NCBI GenBank assembly: GCA_003451595.1
Contig: DMDA01000113.1
Location: forward strand, 8,430-44,180
Direction of reading: 5' to 3'
Length of the DNA stretch: 35,751 nucleotides
Source: Chloroflexota bacterium
Lineage (GTDB): Bacteria > Chloroflexota > Anaerolineae > Caldilineales > Caldilineaceae
Of the stretch, positions 1 through 8,297 are shown in pieces. A model generated the notes under the pieces. It saw nothing but the letters and a program-made list of their open reading frames with translations, ran no database searches and was not told the DNA's origin. A program made the position numbers and the translations under genes. The first letter of the stretch is position 1; every line of letters begins with the position of its first letter.

Positions 1-306
1 GCCTGATCACAGTCTGAGCGAAAGACCGAAAAAGGGCGGTTTTCGGAACAGCTGCGATCAATTATAATGTGTGCGCCGATGTCGCCCTTGCTTGTTGCCG
101 CTTGATGTTGTACTCCGAACCTGGGGCCTACTTCACGTTTGGGGCACAAGAACTGTGTAGGTCGTTGCCTCCGGCATGCTAGGCCGCTGCGTCGCGGCGG
201 AGTCAACAACCTACGACCCGCACCACAACTCGAAGCGTCCTCCCGAACCTGTCGGTAGCCTGTAGATACGTGGATAGATCGTCTGGCCGAATGGGAGTTC
301 ACCACC
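1..306. other. Upstream gap at the left window edge
   Basis: No coding frame here looks real. The stretch holds a TATAAT hexamer at 63-68 with only a weak -35 (TTTTCG, 40-45), and a structured repeat at 157-214 that has a relative near 26833. The following gene would have a leader of about 230 bases if the hexamer were its -10 box, which is a low-confidence guess. Confidence 0.5.
157..214. repeat. Structured intergenic repeat, copy A
   Basis: The outer arms 157-167 (GTAGGTCGTTG) and 204-214 (CAACAACCTAC) pair at 10 of 11 positions. Inside them CTCCG (169-173) pairs with CGGAG (198-202), or GCCGC (183-187) pairs with GCGGC (194-198). The first 22 bases match the start of a second structured repeat near 26834 at 19 of 22 positions, and both repeats end in AACCTACG. 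This suggests a dispersed palindromic family. Confidence 0.55.
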
Positions 307-3300
307 ATGAAATATCATACGAAATATCATCATGAGCTTGTGGTGTTATTCTGGATCATGCTCATAACTGCCTTCTGGCCGTTCACACATGCCATCGCAA
401 CACCTGGAGACGTTGTCGTTGGCGATGGCACGGCTGCCAGTTGTGACGGCAACGCGCTAGAAGCCGCCATTGCTATGGGCGGCGTCATCACGTTCGACTG
501 TGGCGGCGAACACACAATCCTCGCCAACACGATGGTCATCGAAGCCGGCAACCATGTTACGCTTGATGGCGGTGGCCTGATCACCGTCAGCGGGGAAGAC
601 CTGCGGCAGATTTTCATTGTCAACGCAGGCGCCAACCTGACACTGAACAACATCGCTCTCAGTAATGGCGCCTGGCCGGGGCGCGGCGGCGCCATGGTTG
701 TCTATGGTCAGGCTGAGTTGAACAACAGCACTGTGCGCAATAGCCAGTCACCCTGTCTGGTGTGTGACGGCAGTGATGGGATCGGCGGCGCCATCGCTGT
801 AGAGGCAGGCGGTGCGCTGACGGTTGTCAATAGCCGGATTCTGAACAATCAAGCCGGAGAGAGTGGGGGGGGCGTTGCGCTGTTGGGCGGCGTCGCCACA
901 CTGCGCAATAGCCGACTCGAAGGGAACAGCGCAGGCAATGCTGGCGGCGCCATCTGGACGAATGTGGGCGCTTCGCTCACCCTGATCGACAGCAGCGTCG
1001 TCAATAATGTGGCAGGCAACGCCGATCAGGGGCGCGGCGGCGGCCTCTATAATCAGGGGGACGCGGCCATCTCACGTTCGACTTTCAGCACCAATCGCGC
1101 CTATCGCGGCGGTGGGCTGGCCCTGGCAGGTGGGAACACTGTGCTGGAAAACGTCACGGTCAGCGGCAACTCTGCAGGTTCTTCCTCTGCCGGCATCTTG
1201 TCGTCAGTCGCGTTGGGAGAGGGCAGCGTCAAACTGGTGCATGTGACCCTCTATGGCAACCTCTATCTTGATAGCAACGCCAATCTGGCGGTGGACATTG
1301 CATCGGAGGCGCCGCAACTTCAGAACACCATCATTCAAGGCGTCATTGATGGCCAGAATTGCTATCTGGGCGTAAACCCAGTTTCGCTTGGTTACAACCA
1401 ATCGAGCGATGCCAGTTGTGGCTTGACCGAGGCAACGGATATACAGAACGCCAATGTAGCGCTCGCCCCGCTGGCGGACAACGGCGGCGCCACCCAAACC
1501 CATCTGGCCACGACGGGTAGTTCTGTAGTCGATGCCATTCCCGCGGCTCTGTGCACTGTGGTTGTCGACCAACGTAATCTGCCGCGACCCCAAGGGCCAA
1601 AGTGCGACGCCGGCGCCGTGGAAGGCGTTCCAACCACGCCACCCCCTCTGCCTGCGAACCAGCCTTACTACCTGGGTAAAATCTTCGTGCGACCCATCGA
1701 CCTGCCAATTTTTACAATCAAGCCGAATATTGCTGCAACCCAGCTGGAGATCACGCAGGGCATCCAGGAAGCTGATGGCCTGGGCGTAACGCTAGTAGCC
1801 GGCAAGCGCACCTATGTGCGGTTGCACGTGCGCAAGACGAGCGGCAGTGCAGACCCAGTGGTTGGCGCGCGGTTGTGGCGCATCGTCGGTGGGCAGCGCG
1901 TGGGCGATCCGATCTTGCCGAGCACACGGCCGAACCTCTTCCGGTTCGTGCCCTATCTGTTGGGAGGAAATCGCTACATTGTCGATCCGACCGTCACCGT
2001 GCGCGCCAGTCCGGATCGCAATGCGTTGAGTGACTCGTTCTTTTTCCGCTTGCCTGACAGTTGGACGACAGCCGGCACACTGACCATCGAGGCCGAGGTC
2101 AACCCAACTTTTCTGCCCAATGCCGTCGATGAGGCGACGCGAACGGACAACATTCTGCGCACCAGTTTCACCTTTGAGAACACGCCCACGATGGTGTTGC
2201 GGTTGTTCTCAGTGCGCTATCGCAACAACGACACTATCTATGCGCCAACAGAGACACAATTGCGCGAGGTCGAGGATTGGCTGCGCCGCGCCTATCCTAT
2301 CGCCCGACTCATCGTTAAACGCGATACCGAGGATATGACCAACTTGAACCGCATTCCCACATGCGATGAAGTCAATGGCAGGCTCTTTTGGGACAATCTC
2401 TTTCTCAAGTGGGCAGGCATCGACCCGACGCCGACGCGTTATTTCGGGCTGGTGGCCGACGCCAGTAGTTCGGTGTGGATGCGCGGCTGCGCAGCCGACA
2501 TTCCCAGTTTTATTGCCTCTGGCCCGACTGGAGACCCGGATAATCATAGCTTTTCGGTCTGGGACAAGGATAACGACGGGGAGAGCTATGGCGATTGGTA
2601 CACCGGTCACGAGCTGGCGCACACCTGGGGACGCAGTCATGTCGCCTGCCGTGGCGATGAAGGCGGCCCGGACACGAACTATCCAATGGGCGAAAACGGC
2701 TCGATCGGACGCCTGAACGGTCAAAACCAATATTGGGGCTTCGATGTCTATCTGCGTGGGCCGATCGTCTACCCACCCACCTGGAAGGATGTGATGACTT
2801 ACTGCAATAACCAGTGGATATCGGCCTACACCTACGAAGGCATTCGCAGCCGGCTGGTGTCAGAGAATGCGGCGGCTGTTCAGTCCAGCAGCAGCGCTGC
2901 ACCCCTGGCGGATTATCTTGTCGTTCAGGGCGCCATCACGCCCGCCGGTCCATCGGCTAGGCTCGACGAAATCTATCGCCTCACGGCGCCATCATTGTTG
3001 GCGAGTTCTGCACCGGGCATCTATGCCATTCGGCTCCTGGGAGCGGGCGGCGCCATCCTGGCGAACTATCCTTTCACGCCACGTGTCGACACTGAAGCCC
3101 CTGATGACCAGACAAAGCCTCTGTTATTTGTGGAACAAGTGCTCTTTGTTGCCGGAACGCAGAAAATCCAGGTCGTCAGCGGCAATGCTGTACTGGCTGA
3201 ACGCAGTGTCAGCGCCAACGCCCCCACTGTCACAGTCACGGCACCAGCTGGCGGCGAAACCGTTGGCGCCGCCGGGTTGACCGTGCGCTGGCGCGCCGAT

Positions 3301-4158
3301 GACCTCGACAATGACCCGCTGGTAGCGACGGTGCTCTATAGTCGTGACGGCGGCGCCACTTATGCGCCGTTGCGTCTGCATCTCAGCGCCTCCGAAGTAG
3401 TCATCCCGGCCGCCGAATTGGGCGGTGCTACGCAGGGGAAGGTGCGCGTCATTGTGAGCGACGGCGTCAACACCACCCAAGCTGAATCCGCCGGTTTCTT
3501 TAGCGTCCCCAATCAACCGCCGTTGGTAGAGATCATCGCGCCTGAGGCAGACACAACCTTTGGTTATGGACAACTGATGCCACTGGCTGGCAGCGCTGTC
3601 GATCAGGAAGACGCAACACTGCCAGATGCTGCGTATCAGTGGTATTCGGATGTAGATGGCTACCTGGGCGCCGGCCCCACTCTCGACGCTGACCTGGAAA
3701 CAATCGGCGACCATACCATCCGGCTCTATGTCACCGACGCTGACGGCGCTACAGGGGTGGCACAGCGCACGATCCATCTCAGCAACGATGTCATGATACC
3801 GGCAGCGGCAATGATTGCATCGCCGATTGCCACTAACTTTGTGGCGACGGCGGGAAGCACAACTGTGCAGACCCAGACCGTCAGCTTGCGCAACCCACAG
3901 GAAAGCGCGCTGACATGGCAGGCAACCAGCGATGCTTCCTGGTTGTCCATGACAGGGATAAACGGCGTCACGCCCGCCGATGTTGAACTTCGCGTCGATC
4001 CGGCTGGGCTGACGGCTGGAGATTATGTCGGCGTCGTGACGATCAACAGTAGCGGACCAGGCGGCGCTTTGCCGCCCCAACAGGTGCGCGTCTCACTGAC
4101 GGTCTTTGCTCCTGCCGACGCAGGGCAAAAGCTCTATCTGCCCGCAATCCAGCGGTGA
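307..4158 (+). CDS. Secreted beta-helix / metzincin-like metalloprotease fusion protein
   Basis: Residues 1-31 form a signal peptide. Residues about 35-315 are Gly/Asn-rich repeats typical of a right-handed beta-helix. Residues about 315-440 resemble the choice-of-anchor-Q type segment, including a DQRNLPRP motif and a CDAGAVE end. The central region carries HELAHTWGRSH at residues 768-778, the HExxHxxGxxH zinc site of metzincins, and VMTY around Met830, which fits the Met-turn. Two Ig/fibronectin-like segments follow (about 970-1160), then a BACON-like domain (about 1170-1270). The last residues are LYLPAIQR, a short tail also seen in the giant surface protein encoded at 27114. The protein probably acts outside the cell on protein or surface polymers; its substrate is unknown. 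The start codon is the ATG at 307, with GGGAG about 14 bases upstream. Confidence 0.8.
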   Translation: MKYHTKYHHELVVLFWIMLITAFWPFTHAIATPGDVVVGDGTAASCDGNALEAAIAMGGVITFDCGGEHTILANTMVIEAGNHVTLDGGGLITVSGEDLRQIFIVNAGANLTLNNIALSNGAWPGRGGAMVVYGQAELNNSTVRNSQSPCLVCDGSDGIGGAIAVEAGGALTVVNSRILNNQAGESGGGVALLGGVATLRNSRLEGNSAGNAGGAIWTNVGASLTLIDSSVVNNVAGNADQGRGGGLYNQGDAAISRSTFSTNRAYRGGGLALAGGNTVLENVTVSGNSAGSSSAGILSSVALGEGSVKLVHVTLYGNLYLDSNANLAVDIASEAPQLQNTIIQGVIDGQNCYLGVNPVSLGYNQSSDASCGLTEATDIQNANVALAPLADNGGATQTHLATTGSSVVDAIPAALCTVVVDQRNLPRPQGPKCDAGAVEGVPTTPPPLPANQPYYLGKIFVRPIDLPIFTIKPNIAATQLEITQGIQEADGLGVTLVAGKRTYVRLHVRKTSGSADPVVGARLWRIVGGQRVGDPILPSTRPNLFRFVPYLLGGNRYIVDPTVTVRASPDRNALSDSFFFRLPDSWTTAGTLTIEAEVNPTFLPNAVDEATRTDNILRTSFTFENTPTMVLRLFSVRYRNNDTIYAPTETQLREVEDWLRRAYPIARLIVKRDTEDMTNLNRIPTCDEVNGRLFWDNLFLKWAGIDPTPTRYFGLVADASSSVWMRGCAADIPSFIASGPTGDPDNHSFSVWDKDNDGESYGDWYTGHELAHTWGRSHVACRGDEGGPDTNYPMGENGSIGRLNGQNQYWGFDVYLRGPIVYPPTWKDVMTYCNNQWISAYTYEGIRSRLVSENAAAVQSSSSAAPLADYLVVQGAITPAGPSARLDEIYRLTAPSLLASSAPGIYAIRLLGAGGAILANYPFTPRVDTEAPDDQTKPLLFVEQVLFVAGTQKIQVVSGNAVLAERSVSANAPTVTVTAPAGGETVGAAGLTVRWRADDLDNDPLVATVLYSRDGGATYAPLRLHLSASEVVIPAAELGGATQGKVRVIVSDGVNTTQAESAGFFSVPNQPPLVEIIAPEADTTFGYGQLMPLAGSAVDQEDATLPDAAYQWYSDVDGYLGAGPTLDADLETIGDHTIRLYVTDADGATGVAQRTIHLSNDVMIPAAAMIASPIATNFVATAGSTTVQTQTVSLRNPQESALTWQATSDASWLSMTGINGVTPADVELRVDPAGLTAGDYVGVVTINSSGPGGALPPQQVRVSLTVFAPADAGQKLYLPAIQR

Positions 4159-4400
4159 CGCAACGTTGCCCCTGTTAGTAGAATTGGAAGGGTCGGTGAT
4201 TATGCAAAGTCAGGTGGCTGTGGGATACTGTTCTAATGATTTCTAGGTTGCAACGTCATAGCGGTCATCCTCTTTTCGGAGGCTCCAAAGCTTCCGGAGA
4301 GATGAACAGCTAACCTAGAGGTCAGCAATGATTGTGGTGAGCGTTATCGCCGTGACAACTACGTGATGCACCACCTATAGAGCACTACAAGAGAGTTACC
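4159..4400. other. Gap before the DEAD-box gene
   Basis: No gene is visible. A hairpin lies at 4277-4296: CGGAGGCT pairs with AGCTTCCG across a four-base loop, with one G-U pair. It resembles, in diverged form, the GGAAGCT palindromes at 10958 and 25503. No T-run follows it, so it is not a clear terminator. Confidence 0.45.
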
Positions 4401-5876
4401 TTGAGCGACACAGTAAATACAACAATAGACCGAGACATAGTTAACGACCTTCCCGAAATCCCTGAAATCACCGTCGACCAACTTCCCCCACACATCGCCG
4501 ATGCGGCGCGCCGCGCCGGCTGGACGAAACTCATGCCGGTGCAGGTGCGAGCCATTCCTTACCTGCTTGACGGCCAGGATGTCATGATTCAAGCGCGCAC
4601 GGGCAGTGGCAAGACTGGCGCATTCTTGCTGCCTATGTTGGAGCGGCTTGACCCCAACCGGGCGACCACGCAGGCGCTGATCCTGGTGCCGACGCGTGAA
4701 CTCGCACATCAGGTCTGGCATGAAGCCGAAGTGCTCTGCGGCAACTCTGGGTTGCGCACGGTGGCCGTCTATGGCGGCGTCGGCTACGGCCCGCAGATCG
4801 ACGCACTCAAGCAGGGTGCGCACATCGTCGTCGGCACACCAGGACGCATCCTCGATCATCTGCTCAAACGCACACTGGTGCTCGATCATCTGGAGCTTCT
4901 TATCTTTGACGAAGCCGACCGCATGTTGTCGATGGGCTTCTATCCCGACATGCGCGAGATACAGCGCTACCTGCCCGACCGCCGTGTCAATGCCTGCATG
5001 TTCTCCGCCACCTTTCCGCCGCAGGTGATGCGCACGGCGCACCAGTTTATGCACGAACCGGCGTTCGTCTCGCTCAGCAGTGGCCATGTACACGTGGCGG
5101 AGACCGAACACATCTTCTACGTCGTGCCCGACATGGGGCGCGAACGCAGTCTGATCCGGATCATCGAGGTTGAAAACCCGGAGTCGGCGATCATTTTTTG
5201 CAACACCAAGGTCAACGTGCACTTCGTTGCTGTGGTGCTGCAGCGCTTTGGCTACGATGCTGACGAACTGAGCGCCGACCTGTCACAGGCCGACCGCGAG
5301 CGCGTGTTGGAGCGGGTGCGTCAGGGCGCGCTGCGTTTTCTCGTCGCCACCGATGTCGCCGCACGGGGGTTGGACATTCCCGAACTCTCACATGTCATCC
5401 AGTATGAACCACCCGAAGATGTGGAAAATTACATCCATCGTGCAGGGCGAACGGGGCGCGCTGGTGCAGCTGGCGTAGCGATCACACTGGTCAGCCGCGT
5501 CGACAAAGGGATGTTGGATCGCGCGGTGAAACATTACAAGCTGCCTATCGTTGAGCGCGCGTTGCCCACTGAGGAGGAAGTCGAGGCGGTTGTCGCCGAA
5601 CGGTTGACAGCGCTGCTCGAAGCGCGGCTGCGCGACCGCGACAAGCTACAGGCGGAGCGCAGCAGACGCTTCACGCGCCTGGCCCGCAGCTTGATGGAGA
5701 ACGACGAAGAGTTGGCAATCATCACCATGCTGCTCGACGACACCTATCAACAGGCGCTGCACGCCCCGGTGGCGCCGCCAGAATCGACGCGGGTAAAAGC
5801 TGCGCCTTCATCCAAACCCGTCGCTGTTGCTGGCCGCAAACCACGCCGGCGCGGCGGGCGTAGTCGCCGCAGCTAA
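4401..5876 (+). CDS. DEAD-box ATP-dependent RNA helicase
   Basis: The 491-residue protein has every helicase motif in order: a Q-motif-like GWTKLMPVQ, motif I ARTGSGKT, Ia PTRELA, Ib TPGR, II DEAD, III SAT, IV IIFCNT, V ATDVAARGLDIP and VI HRAGRTGRAG. The C-terminal part is charged and ends in a basic RRRGGRSRRS tail that probably contacts RNA. The family unwinds short RNA duplexes in ribosome assembly or RNA decay; which role applies here cannot be told. The start is a TTG codon preceded by GAGAG; no ATG lies upstream in frame. The next gene starts 52 bases after the stop and could be co-transcribed. Confidence 0.92.
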   Translation: MSDTVNTTIDRDIVNDLPEIPEITVDQLPPHIADAARRAGWTKLMPVQVRAIPYLLDGQDVMIQARTGSGKTGAFLLPMLERLDPNRATTQALILVPTRELAHQVWHEAEVLCGNSGLRTVAVYGGVGYGPQIDALKQGAHIVVGTPGRILDHLLKRTLVLDHLELLIFDEADRMLSMGFYPDMREIQRYLPDRRVNACMFSATFPPQVMRTAHQFMHEPAFVSLSSGHVHVAETEHIFYVVPDMGRERSLIRIIEVENPESAIIFCNTKVNVHFVAVVLQRFGYDADELSADLSQADRERVLERVRQGALRFLVATDVAARGLDIPELSHVIQYEPPEDVENYIHRAGRTGRAGAAGVAITLVSRVDKGMLDRAVKHYKLPIVERALPTEEEVEAVVAERLTALLEARLRDRDKLQAERSRRFTRLARSLMENDEELAIITMLLDDTYQQALHAPVAPPESTRVKAAPSSKPVAVAGRKPRRRGGRSRRS

Positions 5877-5928
5877 TCCGGAATGAATGAACGCCACGCG
5901 TCACGCGTTGCACTGAGGGCATGACGCT

Positions 5929-5988
5929 GTGACTTGTGACGCTGTGACTTGTGACGCTGTGACTTGTGACGCTATGACTCGTGACGCT
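5929..5988 (+). repeat. 15-bp tandem repeat across the hxlB-like start region
   Basis: There are three perfect copies of GTGACTTGTGACGCT (5929-5943, 5944-5958, 5959-5973) and a fourth with two changes (5974-5988). Each unit is five codons long and begins with a possible start codon, so copy-number change keeps the reading frame. Confidence 0.9.
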
Positions 5989-6552
5989 ATGACGACGCGC
6001 CGCCTCTCCGACTGGATTCGTCTTGACCTGGAGGAAGTCAACACCATCCTTGCCCAGCTCGATGACGGGCAGGCCGAAGCCTTGCTTGCCGCCATCTTGG
6101 GGGCGCGTCGTGTTTTTGTGTTGGGGTTGGGGCGCAGCGGGCTGCTCCTGCGCATGTTTGCGATGCGGCTGATGCAGATCGGCTTGACGGCGCACATCGT
6201 GGGAGACGCCACCACACCCGCCATCGCGCCCGGCGACCTGCTGATTGTGCTTTCCGGCAGTGGGCGCACCGCGACGGTGTTGATGCTCGTGCGCAAAGCT
6301 AAAGACTTTGGCGCCCAAGTAGCGGCAATCACCTCCAGCCCGGCGACGCCGCTGGCGGAGCTGGCCGACTTGCCGATCATTATTCCGGCTGGCTCGGTCA
6401 AGAGCGATGTGACAACGCCCACGCAACTGCCGCTTGCCAACGCGCTAGAGCAGGCGATGGCGATCTATCTCGACTGCCTGGGTGCGATGTTGGCTGCCCG
6501 CTGTAAGCAGGACAACGTCGCGATGATGGCGCGCCATGCCAATCTGGAGTAA
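5929..6552 (+). CDS. hxlB: SIS-domain sugar isomerase, 6-phospho-3-hexuloisomerase-like
   Basis: This is a 207-residue single SIS domain. The glycine-rich loop LGLGRSG (about residues 66-72), the SGSGRT phosphosugar-binding motif, and the LANALEQAMAIYLD stretch near the C-terminus fit the HPI/HxlB family. That family interconverts 3-hexulose-6-phosphate and fructose-6-phosphate in the ribulose monophosphate pathway. No hexulose-phosphate synthase gene lies nearby, so another SIS sugar-phosphate isomerase role is possible. The start is odd: a 15-bp tandem repeat supplies in-frame GTG codons at 5929, 5944 and 5959 and ATG codons at 5974 and 5989. GAGGG at 5915-5919 sits nine bases before the first GTG and favours it. 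The family core begins after Met21, so the repeat-encoded N-terminus is probably dispensable. Confidence 0.72.
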   Translation: MTCDAVTCDAVTCDAMTRDAMTTRRLSDWIRLDLEEVNTILAQLDDGQAEALLAAILGARRVFVLGLGRSGLLLRMFAMRLMQIGLTAHIVGDATTPAIAPGDLLIVLSGSGRTATVLMLVRKAKDFGAQVAAITSSPATPLAELADLPIIIPAGSVKSDVTTPTQLPLANALEQAMAIYLDCLGAMLAARCKQDNVAMMARHANLE

Positions 6553-6598
6553 GCGTTCATGATACCGTCTCGCTGACGCTCCGTATTGCCGCCAACCA

Positions 6599-6745
6599 TC
6601 ACGCCTCCGATAACACCGCCAGAAAATCGGCTGCCTGCCGCCGAATCGCTGTACGCTCGTCTGGCTTCAGATGCTTCAGCCCCAGCACCGCTGGCCCGAA
6701 GCGCGGGTTGGCGCGCAACGTCGTTTCATGCTCCAGCAGGAAATT
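6599..6745 (-). pseudogene. Severed C-terminal end of the photolyase, beyond an in-frame TAG
   Basis: Reading on from the TAG at 6746-6748 in the same frame gives 48 sense codons and then a TGA at 6599-6601. The translation includes NFLLEHE, LRANPRF and ADFLAVL. It matches what I recall of the conserved end of Fe-S photolyases, where a tryptophan usually follows the CPFN-x-LY motif. The TAG sits exactly at that tryptophan position, and TGG to TAG is a single-base change. With this segment the protein would be about 509 residues, the usual family length. Confidence 0.75.
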
Positions 6746-8128
6746 CTAATAGAGAACGTTGAAGGGACAGGCGTCAGCGCCGGTGCGCACCTTGGGGTTG
6801 AAACGGCAGCCTGTGCAATAGTCGCTCATCTTGTGGATGTAGTTGGCTGAGGCGATGTAGGGTTTGGTGGCCGTCTGCCCGCCGTCAGCGTTGAGACCCA
6901 TACCGATCACGTTGGGCGTCACCACCCATTCGTAAGCATCCACGTAACAGGTGAGAAACCAGGCGTTGACTGCCGCCGGGTCGATGCCTGCCAGCATGCA
7001 GAAGTTGCAGATCACCATCAACCGCTCAATGTGGTGCGAATAGCCCAGGGTGATGACGCGCTCGATCACCTGATGGAGACATTTCATCTCTGTGGCGCCG
7101 CTCCAAAAAAAGCCTGGCAGTGGGCGCGTGTGCCGCCAACCATTGGCGTGAAGCAACCCCGGCATCTGTTGCCAATATTGCCAGTAGATATATTCACGCC
7201 AGCCCACGATCTGACGAATGAAGCCTTCAACTGATGCAAGCGGCGCCTGGCCTGCGTGATACGCCTGTTCCGCGCGGCGCGCCATGGTCAACGGGTCAAG
7301 CAGACCGATGTTCATGTAGGGCGATAGCAATGAATGAAAGAGCACAGCGCTGTGCTGACTCATGGCATCCTCATAGGGGCCAAAGTTTGCCAGGCGGTGG
7401 CGCAGAAAGTCGTCGAACGCAGCTTCAGCATCCTGGCGCGTCACCCCCAAGTCGAAGCCATCCACGCGGCCGACGCCGTTCGGCAGCGACGCCACGTCCT
7501 TCATCACCTGTTGCGTCAGCGCGTCCGGCGCAAATCGCAGCGGCGACGGGATCGCTAGCCCGGTGCGCGGGAGGGGTCTGCGGTTTTCCCGGTCAAAATT
7601 CCATGCGCCGCCAAGCGGTTCGCCCTGTGCATCGAGCAACAGACCCCAATACCTGCGTTGGGCGCGATAGAAATGTTCCAACACCACTTTGTTGCGCGGC
7701 TGTGGGTAAGGGTTGTAGCGCCCGGTCAGAAATTGCGTGTTGGGCAGCACCGTCACCGGCGCACCCAGCAGGCGCGCCAGACGCTGTTGAAGGATACGGC
7801 CGCGATACTCTGCGGTTGCCATTGTGAACAGGCGCTGCGGCTGCCAGGCGGCGACGTGGGCGCGCAAGCCTGCGCCCGCGCTCTCCGCCTGACGGTAATC
7901 CACCGTGTAGCCGGCGGCGCGTAGCTCTTCAGCGTAGTGGCGCATGGCGCTGAGGAGCAGCACCAACTTCTTGCGCTGATAAGGCAACTTTGTCAGCCGC
8001 TGTGTGCTTTCCACCAGCAGCACGCGGATGTGCGCACGATCGGTCAGTGTTGCGGCTGCCTGCAGCGCCGGATGATCGGGTAGCAGCTGGTCGCCGGGAA
8101 TCCAGACAGAGATGCATGGTTGGGTCAT
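6746..8128 (-). CDS. Fe-S cryptochrome/photolyase family protein, C-terminally cut by a stop codon
   Basis: The 460-residue frame belongs to the FeS-BCP photolyases, relatives of Agrobacterium PhrB and Rhodobacter CryB, which use FAD and light to repair (6-4) photoproducts. Visible hallmarks are the N-terminal KLPYQRKKLVLLLSAMRHYA stretch, the FAD-side motif GYSHHIERLMV, DAYEWV and GMGLNADGG. Four Cys positions that could bind the 4Fe-4S cluster are present: CNFC, then CTGC, then DACPFN. Translation stops right after FNVLY, where the family normally continues with Trp and about 48 more residues, all still encoded downstream at 6599-6745. The gene is convergent with the hxlB-like gene. No Shine-Dalgarno sequence is evident, and a 15-bp tandem repeat abuts the ATG. 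It may be a recent pseudogene, a functional shortened enzyme, or a base-call error. Confidence 0.85.
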   Translation of the reverse strand: MTQPCISVWIPGDQLLPDHPALQAAATLTDRAHIRVLLVESTQRLTKLPYQRKKLVLLLSAMRHYAEELRAAGYTVDYRQAESAGAGLRAHVAAWQPQRLFTMATAEYRGRILQQRLARLLGAPVTVLPNTQFLTGRYNPYPQPRNKVVLEHFYRAQRRYWGLLLDAQGEPLGGAWNFDRENRRPLPRTGLAIPSPLRFAPDALTQQVMKDVASLPNGVGRVDGFDLGVTRQDAEAAFDDFLRHRLANFGPYEDAMSQHSAVLFHSLLSPYMNIGLLDPLTMARRAEQAYHAGQAPLASVEGFIRQIVGWREYIYWQYWQQMPGLLHANGWRHTRPLPGFFWSGATEMKCLHQVIERVITLGYSHHIERLMVICNFCMLAGIDPAAVNAWFLTCYVDAYEWVVTPNVIGMGLNADGGQTATKPYIASANYIHKMSDYCTGCRFNPKVRTGADACPFNVLY

Positions 8129-8130
8129 AG

Positions 8131-8170
8131 TTTGATTCTACCGCGTTTGATTCTACCGCGTTTGATTCTG
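8131..8170. repeat. 15-bp tandem repeat next to the photolyase start
   Basis: Two perfect copies of TTTGATTCTACCGCG (8131-8145, 8146-8160) and a 10-base partial third copy lie two bases upstream of the minus-strand ATG. On the minus strand each full unit contains TAGAAT, which resembles a -10 box, but no -35 is evident. Confidence 0.9.
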
Positions 8171-8249
8171 TTCCACGACCATTGTATCCTACTCGCTCTT
8201 GCGAGATGCAGAGCGCATAAGAAGTCGATGGCATAAGAACCGGTGGTAC

Positions 8250-8279
8250 GCGGCGAGTTCGCCCCGCGCAACTCGCCGC
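8250..8279. other. Hairpin in the leader of trmFO
   Basis: GCGGCGAGTT (8250-8259) pairs perfectly with AACTCGCCGC (8270-8279) across a 10-base loop, ending 18 bases before the trmFO ATG. No T-run follows. It could be a leader structure or a palindromic repeat. Confidence 0.5.
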
Positions 8280-8297
8280 TGAGCAATAAGGAGCATC

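Noticed and set aside
3352..3357. Frequent GGCGCC hexamer, often within GGCGGCGCC
   Set aside because: It occurs mostly in Gly-Gly-Ala codons of GC-rich genes; I could not count it against a proper background, so no claim is made.
4359..5222. Minus-strand open frame of 287 codons opposite the helicase gene
   Set aside because: It is antisense to a complete helicase with all motifs; GC-rich coding DNA commonly leaves such mirror frames.
5929..5988. CRISPR-like repeat array
   Set aside because: The 15-bp units are directly adjacent, with no spacers; this is a simple tandem repeat, as are the other six sites.
6746..6748. Pyrrolysine or general amber recoding as the explanation of the photolyase TAG
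   Set aside because: Several neighbouring genes use TAG as a normal final stop, and no pyl genes are visible.
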